A DNA stretch of 64,000 bases, from NCBI GenBank assembly GCA_016779265.1, contig JADHNY010000001.1, positions 62,001-126,000 on the forward strand. Direction: 5' to 3'. Positions 39,979 to 48,279 of this stretch are shown one piece after another. The position numbers and the translations under genes are program-made. The notes under the pieces are model-generated. The model searched no databases, was not told where the DNA came from, and saw only the letters and a program-made list of their open reading frames with translations. This stretch comes from Pirellulales bacterium (GTDB lineage: Bacteria > Planctomycetota > Planctomycetia > Pirellulales > UBA1268). Numbering within the stretch: the first letter of the stretch is position 1; every line of letters starts with the position of its first letter.

Positions 39979-40125
39979 ACGGCAAGAACTCCTCAGGGAA
40001 GAAAAAGAAGGTCGTGGGGTGCGTGGAAACGTGAACGGTGAAAAAACTGCGATGGCTCGTTTCGCAGGGTGCGAGATCACACGCCGGACAAAGACACTAT
40101 TGTCGCGACGGCTGCCGCTGGGGAG

Positions 40126-40587
40126 TCAGTCATCGCCCTTTCGAACGGCCGGTGGGCTGCCGAGCTGAGCGAAGAGCTGCATCACGCCGTTGAAGTGAGC
40201 GATTCGCGGTCCGTGTCGGTCAATAAAATCGCTCAAGGCATACTCGCTATCGACGAAGACTTCAGAGTTTTCGGCAGCCTCTTCGGCCACCGTGGCCAGA
40301 AACTGCGTGTGCACTTTGGTGAGGGCTTCAGATGCTTTTCGGCACGACTGCGCCAGTTCTGGATGCGACTCTTTCCAGGCCTTCAGTTCTGCGGCTCGTT
40401 GCCGCTGCTGCTGGGAAACCTGGGTGAGCAGGTCGCCAAGGAGTTCGCAGGTCTTCCTCTGGAGGATGACCATCTCCCGCAGCAGAGCCGTCTGGTCACC
40501 ACTGACATTTTCCGCTGCCGCAGGCTGCGGAACGGAGCCAGATGAGATGTCGACCTGGGTCGTGTAGATGTGCGGATTGTCAGCCAT
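40126..40587 (-). CDS. Hypothetical helical protein
   Basis: 153 residues from ATG 40587 (MADNPHIYTTQVD), with AAGG eight bases upstream. The centre is predicted long helices with coiled-coil character (LREMVILQRKTCELLGDLLTQVSQQQRQRAAELKAWKE), then SCRKASEALTKVHTQFLATVAEEAAE and an acidic/aromatic tail. No signal peptide and no recognised domain. It lies about 150 bases upstream of the adenylating-enzyme operon on the same strand, so it could belong to it, but the gap leaves this open. Confidence 0.6.
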   Translation of the reverse strand: MADNPHIYTTQVDISSGSVPQPAAAENVSGDQTALLREMVILQRKTCELLGDLLTQVSQQQRQRAAELKAWKESHPELAQSCRKASEALTKVHTQFLATVAEEAAENSEVFVDSEYALSDFIDRHGPRIAHFNGVMQLFAQLGSPPAVRKGDD

Positions 40588-40850
40588 GTGATCTGCCTTG
40601 GTAACAACTCCTTCTAGTGTAGCCCGCTCCCGTTGAGCGTTCACCCATCGGGGGCCGGGCATGCGGTTTTCTCGTTACCACCAGATTTTCTTGCGCACCT
40701 TGCCAAGGAAACGGTGCAGATCGGGCGAGTGACGGCAGATCAAGGGGCAACCGTTCAAGTCGGTTCGCTGGGCACCCGATGGATGAACCGCAGCGGACCG
40801 CTTTTGGCATGGCCATCAGCGGCTGGAATGGCAAGCCAAGGAGGGCAAGC

Positions 40851-41279
40851 ATGCAGCAGCCGGAAGAGGGACGGGCAGCGATCGGTTTTCTCACAACGGT
40901 CGCGTCGGCATCGCATGGGGTCTTTGGGGGCTATCTCCTCGTTGACGAGGTGGGTAGGCCGCTGGAGTTCCACTGCACTGCTCCGGTGCGAGTGTCGCGA
41001 GCCCAGGAAATCCTCTACGGCCCAACGCTCTATGGCGAACTGCATGGACGTCGGATCGGCGGCTCACTGGTGCAGGCCGGCAACGTGAAACCGAGGCTGG
41101 TGCTCGTGGAGAGCCAGCAGATGATGCAGCTTCAGGAAGAGACAGACCTGCCGGTAGCGGTGGTGGATTCCGAGCAGCCGTTGCGGGAACGGTTTGGCGA
41201 TCTGCTGCCAGAAATTGATCTACGCGAGCCGTTCGAACGGATTCGTGAGGCGATCGCTGAGGCGCAGCGGCATGGCTGA
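40851..41279 (+). CDS. Hypothetical protein upstream of SNF2 helicase
   Basis: 142 residues. ATG 40851 follows AAGGAGGG (40838-40845) by five bases, a strong signal that overrides the longer frame to 40779. The sequence alternates beta strands (GFLTTVASASHGVFGGYLLVDEVGRP, FHCTAPVRVSRAQEILYGP) with a helix, and ends in an Arg/Glu-rich helix (PFERIREAIAEAQRHG). There is no signal peptide or known motif. It precedes the SNF2 helicase by 50 bases on the same strand, so a two-gene unit is likely and a helicase-linked role plausible. Confidence 0.6.
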   Translation: MQQPEEGRAAIGFLTTVASASHGVFGGYLLVDEVGRPLEFHCTAPVRVSRAQEILYGPTLYGELHGRRIGGSLVQAGNVKPRLVLVESQQMMQLQEETDLPVAVVDSEQPLRERFGDLLPEIDLREPFERIREAIAEAQRHG

Positions 41280-41329
41280 CGCCGACAGCTCTCACCACTC
41301 TGCTTCCCCGTTTGCAAAGTTCTGCCGCG

Positions 41330-43093
41330 ATGGCCACTCCACCACTGGAACTTCCGAAGACTGTCTCCTCCTCGGCATCGCCACAGGTGCTGTCCTGGGA
41401 TGGGCTCACGCTGCCGCAGCCGGTGCCGGTCTGTCTGCGTCCTGAGCCGATTGAGGTTGAGCGGATGTCGCTGGCGGTGTCGCTGCCTCGCGTGACGGTT
41501 CGCAGCTACGCCTTCCATCTCCCACCTGCTCCACCTTCGAGTCGTCAGCCGCGTGCTGCCGCTGCGTCCCCGCCGACAGTGAAGGGAGATCAAGGGGCAG
41601 AGACGGCCGAGCCCGTTCGGCCACGAGCGCGGATTAAGCCGCCCGGGGATGTCGTCAAGCTCTCGGAGCGAATCTTCTACCTGCTGCAGCCCGATCTCGA
41701 GACGATTCTCGAGACGAGCGAACTGGTTTTCCCGCATGATCCGTATCCCTTTCAGTACGAGGGGATGGCGTTTCTCGCGCCTCGGCATGGGGCCGTGCTC
41801 GCAGATGAGATGGGCCTTGGAAAATCGATGCAGGCCATCTCCACGATTCGGCTGTTGGTTCGCAGTGGCGAGGCGAGGCGGGTGTTGGTGGTCTGCCCGA
41901 AGGGACTCGTCTCCAACTGGAAGCGAGAGCTCGCAGAATGGGCTCCAGAGCTTGTGGTGGCGGTGATCGAAGGAGAGCCGGCCCGTCGTCGCTGGCAGTG
42001 GAAGCTCGAAGACGTGCCAGTCACGCTGGCCAACTACGAGGTGCTGGTCCGGGATGAACGCCTCGTTGAAGAGCTGAAGCTCTCCTACGACCTGGTGGTG
42101 CTCGATGAGGCTCAGCGGATCAAGAACCGCGGCAGCCGCACCAGTGAAGCGGTGCGGGGGCTTCGTCGACGCCGTAGCTGGGCGTTGACGGGCACGCCCG
42201 TCGAAAACTCTGCGGCAGACCTGGTGGGCCTGTTTGAGTTTGTGTCGCCGGGCATGGTGCACGACGGAATGACGCCGCGAATGCTGGGAGAGGCGGTGTC
42301 AGACCATGTGCTGCGGCGAAGCAAAGACAAGGTGCTCAAAGATCTCCCGCCGCGGATCGATCGCGACGCGACACTCGAACTCTCACCGGAGCAACGCGAA
42401 GCCTACCGCCTGGCTGAAGAAGAGGGCGTGTTTCGGCTCACGGAAATGGGCCCCGGGGCGACGATTCAGCATGTCTTTGAGCTGGTTCTGCGGCTGAAGC
42501 AGATCTGCAACTTCGATCCGGCAACGCAGGTCAGCTCGAAGGTTGATCGGCTGGAAGCGGAGCTGGAAGAAGTCGCTGCCAGTGGCCGCAAGGCGCTCGT
42601 CTTTAGCCAGTGGGTGGAGACGCTCGGCAAACTCTCGAAACGTCTCGCCCGCTTCGGACCTCTTGAGTATCACGGTGGGATGCCGACCTCAGCACGGGAT
42701 GAAGCCATCAAGCGGTTCCGTGAAAAGTCTGAGCACTCGGTGCTGATGCTTTCCTACGGAGCAGGGGCTGTCGGGCTCAACCTGCAGTTTTCCGAGTACG
42801 TGTTTCTGTTTGACCGGTGGTGGAATCCGGCGATTGAGGATCAGGCGATCAACAGGGCGCATCGTATTGGCGGCACGGGAGGCGTGACCGTGACACGCTT
42901 TCTGGCCACCGGCACGATCGAGGAGCGGATTGACCGAGTGCTTGCCGGCAAGCGAGATCTCTCGGAGATGATTCTCTCCACGGCCGAGGGGCTTGCTCTT
43001 GATAGCCAGCGGTCGATGAAGGGGTTCACACAGGAAGAACTCTTCAGCCTCTTTAACCTGCCGCCACCTGCACGTCGCGCCGCCGCGGCGTGA
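41330..43093 (+). CDS. SNF2-family DEAD/DEAH-like ATPase (helicase-like)
   Basis: 587 residues from ATG 41330 (the frame opens at 41312). A Pro/Ala-rich N-terminal segment of about 120 residues precedes the two RecA-like domains. Motif I is DEMGLGKSMQA (Ser instead of the usual Thr), motif Ia VVCPKGLVSNWKREL, motif II DEAQRIKN, motif III LTGTPVEN, motif IV KALVFSQW, motif V GAGAVGLNLQ and motif VI QAINRAHRIGG (Gly where SNF2 proteins usually have Gln). This is the single-subunit Rad54/HepA-like ATPase group that translocates on duplex DNA or remodels complexes. Zinc-finger SWIM domains found in some bacterial members are absent. Confidence 0.9.
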   Translation: MATPPLELPKTVSSSASPQVLSWDGLTLPQPVPVCLRPEPIEVERMSLAVSLPRVTVRSYAFHLPPAPPSSRQPRAAAASPPTVKGDQGAETAEPVRPRARIKPPGDVVKLSERIFYLLQPDLETILETSELVFPHDPYPFQYEGMAFLAPRHGAVLADEMGLGKSMQAISTIRLLVRSGEARRVLVVCPKGLVSNWKRELAEWAPELVVAVIEGEPARRRWQWKLEDVPVTLANYEVLVRDERLVEELKLSYDLVVLDEAQRIKNRGSRTSEAVRGLRRRRSWALTGTPVENSAADLVGLFEFVSPGMVHDGMTPRMLGEAVSDHVLRRSKDKVLKDLPPRIDRDATLELSPEQREAYRLAEEEGVFRLTEMGPGATIQHVFELVLRLKQICNFDPATQVSSKVDRLEAELEEVAASGRKALVFSQWVETLGKLSKRLARFGPLEYHGGMPTSARDEAIKRFREKSEHSVLMLSYGAGAVGLNLQFSEYVFLFDRWWNPAIEDQAINRAHRIGGTGGVTVTRFLATGTIEERIDRVLAGKRDLSEMILSTAEGLALDSQRSMKGFTQEELFSLFNLPPPARRAAAA

Positions 43094-43302
43094 AGCTCGC
43101 GGGAATGCGTTTCCAGCCTGCGGGGAGGGGAAGATACTGTGGTGCGAGAGCAGCCAGTCGAACCGAAAAAAGAGGATCGTTTCGATGATGGTACGTTGAC
43201 AGACCCGCCGCAACGCCGATGTTCCACACCCCGAAGTGGGGAGGCAGCTGCCGGAACGGGCTGTCTTGCCGAGTTTTTTCCTCGAGTGCACACGGACCCA
43301 TC

Positions 43303-44433
43303 ATGACTGCTCCCCAGAAACTTTGTGCCCCCGAGTGCCTGCAGGCTGGCCGTGTGTCGAGCCGTTTCCTGACGAGCCTGGTGGTACTGGCCGGGCTCCT
43401 CGCGACAGTCTGCCTTGCCAAACCGGCCTCAGCGATCGAGGCGGGTATGCCAAACCCCCCAGCCTCGCCCACGGAGGTGACCTGCGGGCTGATGATTCTG
43501 GATGTGATCGACATCGATGACGTCAACGAGTCGTTTGAGGCTGAGGTTGTCGTGTTGGCGGAGTGGGATGATCCCCGTCTTGCGTTTGACGCAGAGGCAG
43601 AGGGTGTGGATCGAAAGATTTTTCAGGGTGACTTTCAGTTTGCGGAGGTGTTTACCGGATGGTGGCCGCAGCTTCTGCTCGTCAATGAAGTGGGGGCTGC
43701 GGATCCCAGTGCCGTCAAGATCGAGGTCTATCCCGATGGGCATGTCCGCTATCTCGATCAACACAATGCGGTTCTTGAGACACCGATGAATCTTGAGGAC
43801 TATCCGTTTGACTCCCAGGAACTGCAGGTGCAGCTCGTTCCCTTCGGCGATGTCACCAGTGATGTGGTGCTCACTGTCAACGAAACCTATGCCGATGCGA
43901 CTGAAGACTTTGTCAGCCGAAACTCAACGGTGAACGTCGCGGGATGGGAACTCGAACGGGTTGTGTTTAGCACCGACACCACGTTCCTGAATCGCACCAC
44001 AATCGATCGACAGATCTCGCGGCTGACGGCCACGATCCATCTGAAGCGTCGCAGCTGGCAGCTCGTCTGGCAGATGCTGTTTCCTTTGCTCGTCATCGTG
44101 TCGATGATCTGGTCGATTTTCTGGATCGACATCGATTCGCTCGGGGATCGATTGAATGTGGCCTTTGTCGGTGTGTTGACAATCGTGGCGTATCAGTTTG
44201 TCGTGATCGACAATATGCCGAGGATGAGCTATCTGACCTTCACCGACATGCTGCTGCTGGTGTCGTTCGTGACGATGTCACTGACGATTCCGCAGAGCCT
44301 CGTCATCTATGGACTTGTGCGTGGGGGTGAGCACGAGCGGGCGAAGACGATCGACCACGCCTGCCGCTGGGCCTTCCCGCTCTCCTACATGGCTCTGCTG
44401 GGGCTGATCGTGACCTGGTACGCAGTCAGCTGA
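43303..44433 (+). CDS. Bacterial pentameric ligand-gated ion channel (Cys-loop family homologue)
   Basis: 376 residues: signal peptide (FLTSLVVLAGLLATVCLAKPASA), a beta-rich extracellular domain (about 55-245) and four helices. M1 is about 254-275, M2 about 282-303, M3 about 311-337 and M4 about 355-375. The family hallmark DYPFDSQ (about 166-172) and the M2-M3 linker NMPRMSYLT are present, as in GLIC (NLPKTPYMT). There is no Cys pair in the signature loop, as in other bacterial members. By alignment of the linker, M2 carries Asp at -1', Arg at 0' and Leu at 9', the cation-channel pattern of nicotinic receptors. The start at 43303 has a weak ribosome-binding site. It is monocistronic. Confidence 0.9.
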   Translation: MTAPQKLCAPECLQAGRVSSRFLTSLVVLAGLLATVCLAKPASAIEAGMPNPPASPTEVTCGLMILDVIDIDDVNESFEAEVVVLAEWDDPRLAFDAEAEGVDRKIFQGDFQFAEVFTGWWPQLLLVNEVGAADPSAVKIEVYPDGHVRYLDQHNAVLETPMNLEDYPFDSQELQVQLVPFGDVTSDVVLTVNETYADATEDFVSRNSTVNVAGWELERVVFSTDTTFLNRTTIDRQISRLTATIHLKRRSWQLVWQMLFPLLVIVSMIWSIFWIDIDSLGDRLNVAFVGVLTIVAYQFVVIDNMPRMSYLTFTDMLLLVSFVTMSLTIPQSLVIYGLVRGGEHERAKTIDHACRWAFPLSYMALLGLIVTWYAVS

Positions 44434-44506
44434 GATGTGGGAGCTCAGGATCGAGAACTGGGACTCGGCATGAAAGTGAAGACAAAGCCGTCGAGCGGCT
44501 TCGCCT

Positions 44507-45337
44507 CTACTCGCTGCGGAGGTTCCACCAGCCGAGACGGAAGAGGTCGCGGATGCCCTCGAGCACGGCGGGCAGGTTGGCTTTGCTGCGACCACGCGTT
44601 CGGTCGGTGAAGCAGATCGGCACCTCCATCATTCGACCTCCGGCACGGTGAACCCGCCAGACGAGGTCTTCATGGAAGGCATAGCCCGTGCACATCGGTC
44701 GTTTGGAGAGACGGTCGAGCATGGCGAGCCGCAGGCCGCGGTAGCCACTTGAGCCATCGCGGATCGGTACTCGCAGGATCAGGCGTGTGAACCAGCCAAC
44801 CAGACGGCTGGAGAGATGCCGCGAGAGTGGCCAGCCGACCACCCGTCCTCCTGGCACCCGGCGCGAGCCGATCACCATGTCGAGCGGTCGGCCACCGATT
44901 GGCTCCATCGCCGCGAGCAGCCGCGGCAGGTCGGCAGGGTCGTGACTGAAGTCGGCGTCCATGTTGAACGCGATTTCAAAGCCGTGTGCGGCGGCCAGCT
45001 GAAAGCCCTCCAGGATTGCGGAGCCGAGCCCTTTCCGCCCCCGCCGGATCAGCGCGTGGACCCGCTGAGAGCGAGCTGCGGTGTCGAGTGCAAGCTGCCC
45101 GGTGCCGTCAGGGGATTCGTCATCCACCACCAGCACCTGCACACGATCGTCTGCGGCCAGGATCGCTTCGATCAACGGGCAGACATTGTCGCACTCGTTG
45201 AAGGTGGCCATCACGACGAGCACACGGCCGGACGGCCAGTCGTCGACGGAGGTGAGGTCGTCCATGGCCTCGTAGGCATTGGGGGAAACAGGGGCGGGCA
45301 AGTGCTTGAGTGTACGGAAAACGCTCGCCGTCTCCAT
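44507..45337 (-). CDS. Polyprenol monophosphomannose synthase-like GT2 glycosyltransferase
   Basis: Up to 276 residues (ATG 45337; ATG 45265 is an alternative). A GT-A fold begins VVMATFNECDNVCPLIEAI, followed by VLVVDDESPDGTGQLA, ARSQRVHALIRRGRKGLGSAI and AFNMDADFSHDPADLP (DxD metal motif in MDADFSHDP). The conserved block GSRRVPGGRVVGWPLSRHLSSR and the DGSSGYRGLR region match dolichol-phosphate mannose synthases that lack the GtrA-like membrane half. It probably makes polyprenyl-phosphate mannose for glycan transfer, and manC at 8862 supplies GDP-mannose. Divergent from mnmG. Confidence 0.9.
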   Translation of the reverse strand: METASVFRTLKHLPAPVSPNAYEAMDDLTSVDDWPSGRVLVVMATFNECDNVCPLIEAILAADDRVQVLVVDDESPDGTGQLALDTAARSQRVHALIRRGRKGLGSAILEGFQLAAAHGFEIAFNMDADFSHDPADLPRLLAAMEPIGGRPLDMVIGSRRVPGGRVVGWPLSRHLSSRLVGWFTRLILRVPIRDGSSGYRGLRLAMLDRLSKRPMCTGYAFHEDLVWRVHRAGGRMMEVPICFTDRTRGRSKANLPAVLEGIRDLFRLGWWNLRSE

Positions 45338-45408
45338 GGCCGATCAGGGAGAGCTGACCTCGGCGTACTCCAACTCGGTGCTACACTCGCTCCGCGGAGA
45401 AAAACAGC

Positions 45409-47247
45409 GTGCGAAATGTCTATCACTACGATGTCCTGGTTGTCGGCGGCGGTCATGCCGGGGCCGAAGCAGCAGCAGCAGCGGCGAGGCTCGGGGCGAA
45501 GACGGCCCTGCTGACAGCCAATCTCGATACGGTTGGCCAGATGAGCTGCAATCCCGCGATCGGCGGCGTTGGCAAGGCGCAGCTGGTCCGTGAGGTAGAC
45601 GCCCTTGGTGGGCTGATGGGCCGGGCGATCGATGCAGCAGGTCTGCAGTTTCGCGTGCTCAATCGCTCGAAAGGGCCGGCGATGCACGGCCCACGAGCCC
45701 AGGCTGACAAGCGGCAGTATCAGTCGTGGGTCAAAGAAGAACTCGAGGCCACGCCAGGCGTGGTGCTCAAGCAGGAGCAGGTGGACAACCTGATCGTGGA
45801 AGAGGCGGCGGGTGGCTCAGCCCAGCAGCCTCAGTGGCGGGTGGCCGGTGTGCGGGTGCGAGGGGAGGCAGAGTATCGCGCGGCAGCGGTTGTGCTCACC
45901 ACGGGCACCTTTCTGCAAGCGGTGATGCATACCGGAGAAGCGAAGACGGCTGGTGGACGAGCCGGGGAGGGCACCTCGTCGGGCATCAGTGGTGCCCTGG
46001 CCAGGCTCGGCTTTGGCGTTGAGCGATTTAAGACCGGCACGCCCTGCCGGCTGGCTGCTTCCACGATCGACACTGCCGCCCTCGAGGTTCAGCCGGGTGA
46101 TGCCGCACCGCAGCCGTTCTCCTTTCTGACAGACGCGATCCGTGGCGAACAGCTCGTCTGTTGGATCACACGCACCACGCCAGAGGTGCATGCGTTGATC
46201 CGGGCGAACCTCCATCGTTCACCGATGTACTCGGGACAGATTGCCTCGCGTGGTCCGCGCTACTGCCCGAGTATCGAAGACAAGATCGTGCGGTTTGCTG
46301 ACCGTGAGAGCCACCAGCTGTTTCTTGAGCCTGAGGGGCGTCGCACGCAGGAGATCTATGTCAACGGGATCTCAACGAGTCTGCCCCGTGATGTGCAGGA
46401 GGGCATGGTACGGCTGATCCCGGGCCTCGAGCGTGCCGAGATCATGCGGTATGGCTATGCGGTCGAGTACGACTACTGTCCGCCCAATCAGCTGCAGCTT
46501 TCCCTAGAGACGAAACGGGTTTGTGGGCTGTTCATGGCCGGACAGGTCAACGGCACCACCGGCTATGAAGAGGCGGCAGCTCAGGGGCTTGTGGCTGGAG
46601 CCAATGCTGCCTTGTTGGCGGCCGGTCGCGAGCCGTTCACGCTCTCGCGTGAGGAGTCGTACATCGGCGTGCTGATTGACGACCTCGTCACGCGTGGCGT
46701 TGATGAGCCCTATCGGATGTTTACGAGTCGTGCAGAGCATCGCCTCGCCTTGCGGCATGACAACGCCGACCGCAGGCTGACGCCGCGTGCGGCTGCGGTC
46801 GGGCTGGCTGAGCCTCATCGTGTGGCTGCCTTAAACGCAAAGCAGGCGGCGATCGAAGCTGCTCGTGCAACGCTCGCAGCGTACCGTATGGAAGGGGTGC
46901 CCCTGCTTGAACGGCTGCGACGTCCGGAGATGCAGTGGAGCGACTGCGTGGCCGTTGCGGCTGAGCTCGGCGAGGTCGCTGATGATGTGATCACACAGAT
47001 CATCACCGACGTTCGCTATGAGGGATATCTGGCACTCGAACGGCAGCGGATCGCCAGGCAACGGCAGCATGCTGAGCGGCCAATCCCCGACGGCTTCGAC
47101 TACGGAAACGTGCGGCATCTCCGTGCAGAAGCACGTGAGAAACTCGCCACAGTGCAGCCGCGTACGCTCGGACAGGCAGGCCGCGTCAGTGGGATTACCC
47201 CGGCAGACCTGGCGCTGGTGTTGGTGCATCTTGAAAGCCGTCGCTAG
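45409..47247 (+). CDS. mnmG: tRNA uridine 5-carboxymethylaminomethyl modification enzyme MnmG
   Basis: FAD protein of 612 residues which, with MnmE, installs cmnm5 on wobble uridine of tRNA. The N-terminal [20 protein letters not shown] is the FAD-binding signature, followed by [50 protein letters not shown] and [21 protein letters not shown]. The Cys residues of the catalytic region are present. Start GTG 45409 is preceded by a short purine run. It is unusual in standing apart from mnmE and rsmG, which are often adjacent. The stop is ten bases before the 131-base inverted-repeat element. Confidence 0.97.
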   Translation: MRNVYHYDVLVVGGGHAGAEAAAAAARLGAKTALLTANLDTVGQMSCNPAIGGVGKAQLVREVDALGGLMGRAIDAAGLQFRVLNRSKGPAMHGPRAQADKRQYQSWVKEELEATPGVVLKQEQVDNLIVEEAAGGSAQQPQWRVAGVRVRGEAEYRAAAVVLTTGTFLQAVMHTGEAKTAGGRAGEGTSSGISGALARLGFGVERFKTGTPCRLAASTIDTAALEVQPGDAAPQPFSFLTDAIRGEQLVCWITRTTPEVHALIRANLHRSPMYSGQIASRGPRYCPSIEDKIVRFADRESHQLFLEPEGRRTQEIYVNGISTSLPRDVQEGMVRLIPGLERAEIMRYGYAVEYDYCPPNQLQLSLETKRVCGLFMAGQVNGTTGYEEAAAQGLVAGANAALLAAGREPFTLSREESYIGVLIDDLVTRGVDEPYRMFTSRAEHRLALRHDNADRRLTPRAAAVGLAEPHRVAALNAKQAAIEAARATLAAYRMEGVPLLERLRRPEMQWSDCVAVAAELGEVADDVITQIITDVRYEGYLALERQRIARQRQHAERPIPDGFDYGNVRHLRAEAREKLATVQPRTLGQAGRVSGITPADLALVLVHLESRR

Positions 47248-47256
47248 GGGTCGCTC

Positions 47257-47387
47257 GGGGGAGCCCGATGCGTCTCCTCCGGGCGTTCGCTCCGGCCTCC
47301 CTGCCTGCGCTCACTCGAGGTTGCTCACTCTCGCCTTCCAGGCTTCGTTCGCAGACCAACGCCGGCGGATCCGCATCGGGCTCCCCC
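47257..47387. repeat. Inverted-repeat element between convergent genes
   Basis: Perfect 16-base arms GGGGGAGCCCGATGCG (47257-47272) and its reverse complement CGCATCGGGCTCCCCC (47372-47387) bound a 131-base stretch. The pairing continues imperfectly inward to about 30 bases per arm (to 47287 and from 47358). The interior contains GC-rich short repeats (GCTCACTC / GCTCACTCT). Transcript folding would give one long stem, which could act as a terminator for mnmG and the lipoprotein gene. The size and perfect ends also fit a MITE or REP-like repeat. No transposase and no clear target duplication is seen. Confidence 0.6.
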
Positions 47388-47451
47388 TCGCTGAAGGAGC
47401 GTGAAGGAGCCCTGGCGAGCTCGGCACGCAGCCGGCACCTCGACTTGGAAC

Positions 47452-48219
47452 TTAGTAGCTCGGGGGTGGTGCGGGCGTGGCGCGGGCTGGAGGGAACTGG
47501 TTCGGGTCGCCGAAGGGCCACCAGCTGCTGGTGGATGACTGAGGCGGATACTGTGCCTGTTGTGGCACCGGCTGGCCAGCCGGTGGGACAGCTTGCTGGA
47601 TGCCGTTTTGCACCTGCTGGTTGGCTTGTTGCCACTGGTTGTTCAGCTGGTTCTGGTAGCCGTTGATCGTGTTGTTGGTGGCCTGCTGAGCCTGGTTGGA
47701 ATATTGCTGAGCTTGGCCCGCCAGCTGCTGCTGATACTGGTTGGCCTGCTGCTGAGCCTGGGCGGTGAAGCTCTGCGGAGGCGGTGCGCCAGCTTGCTGG
47801 AGCGAGGTGGGTGGGGGAGGCGTGTTGCTCGTCTGAGCCCAACTCCACGAGCTGCCCTGTGGCTGTGAGCCTGGTGGAAGGGCGGGGGGCTGCATGGTGG
47901 CAGTGGACGCTGCCGGCGGCATCGTGGCGGTGGACGCTGCGGGCGGAATCTGACCGGGTGGAGGCATCTGCCCAGCTGCCGGCGGTTGCATCGCTGGGCC
48001 GGGCATCGGGGCTGAGCTTGGGTAGCCTGAGCCCTGTGGAACCGCGGCGTTGTAGCCGTAGGGAGCGGGCTGGCCAGCCATGCCTGTGGCGGGTGGTGCG
48101 ACGGTGGTCGCGTAGGGATTGGTCTGAGGTGTCTGGCAGCCGGAGGCCATTACAGCCAGAATCGCTGCTGCAAAGACGGGCCATGGCGACGAGTGGTGTG
48201 GGGTCGACGACGGCACCAT
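47452..48219 (-). CDS. Pro/Gln/Asn-rich lipoprotein
   Basis: 255 residues. ATG 48219 follows AGGAG by eight bases and opens a signal peptide ending in lipobox MASGC (PWPVFAAAILAVMASGC), so outer-membrane or inner-membrane lipidation is expected. The mature part is low complexity: a Pro/Ala/Met-rich section with PPAASTATM in tandem, then a Gln/Asn-rich part (QQANQYQQQLAGQAQQYSNQAQQATNN), and a C-terminal PSSTSSWWPFGDPNQFPP. No domain is recognised. A surface or adhesive role would fit the composition but is speculative. Divergent from queG 60 bases away. Confidence 0.7.
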   Translation of the reverse strand: MVPSSTPHHSSPWPVFAAAILAVMASGCQTPQTNPYATTVAPPATGMAGQPAPYGYNAAVPQGSGYPSSAPMPGPAMQPPAAGQMPPPGQIPPAASTATMPPAASTATMQPPALPPGSQPQGSSWSWAQTSNTPPPPTSLQQAGAPPPQSFTAQAQQQANQYQQQLAGQAQQYSNQAQQATNNTINGYQNQLNNQWQQANQQVQNGIQQAVPPAGQPVPQQAQYPPQSSTSSWWPFGDPNQFPPARATPAPPPSY

Positions 48220-48279
48220 TAGAAATTCTCCTGCCGAGAGTCGCGGCTGGTTGACCAAGCAAGGTCGGGAAAATAGCGA

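Noticed and set aside
47268-47666. Plus-strand frame across the inverted repeat
   Set aside because: It is a by-product of the repeat and the antisense of the lipoprotein gene; low complexity without start signal.
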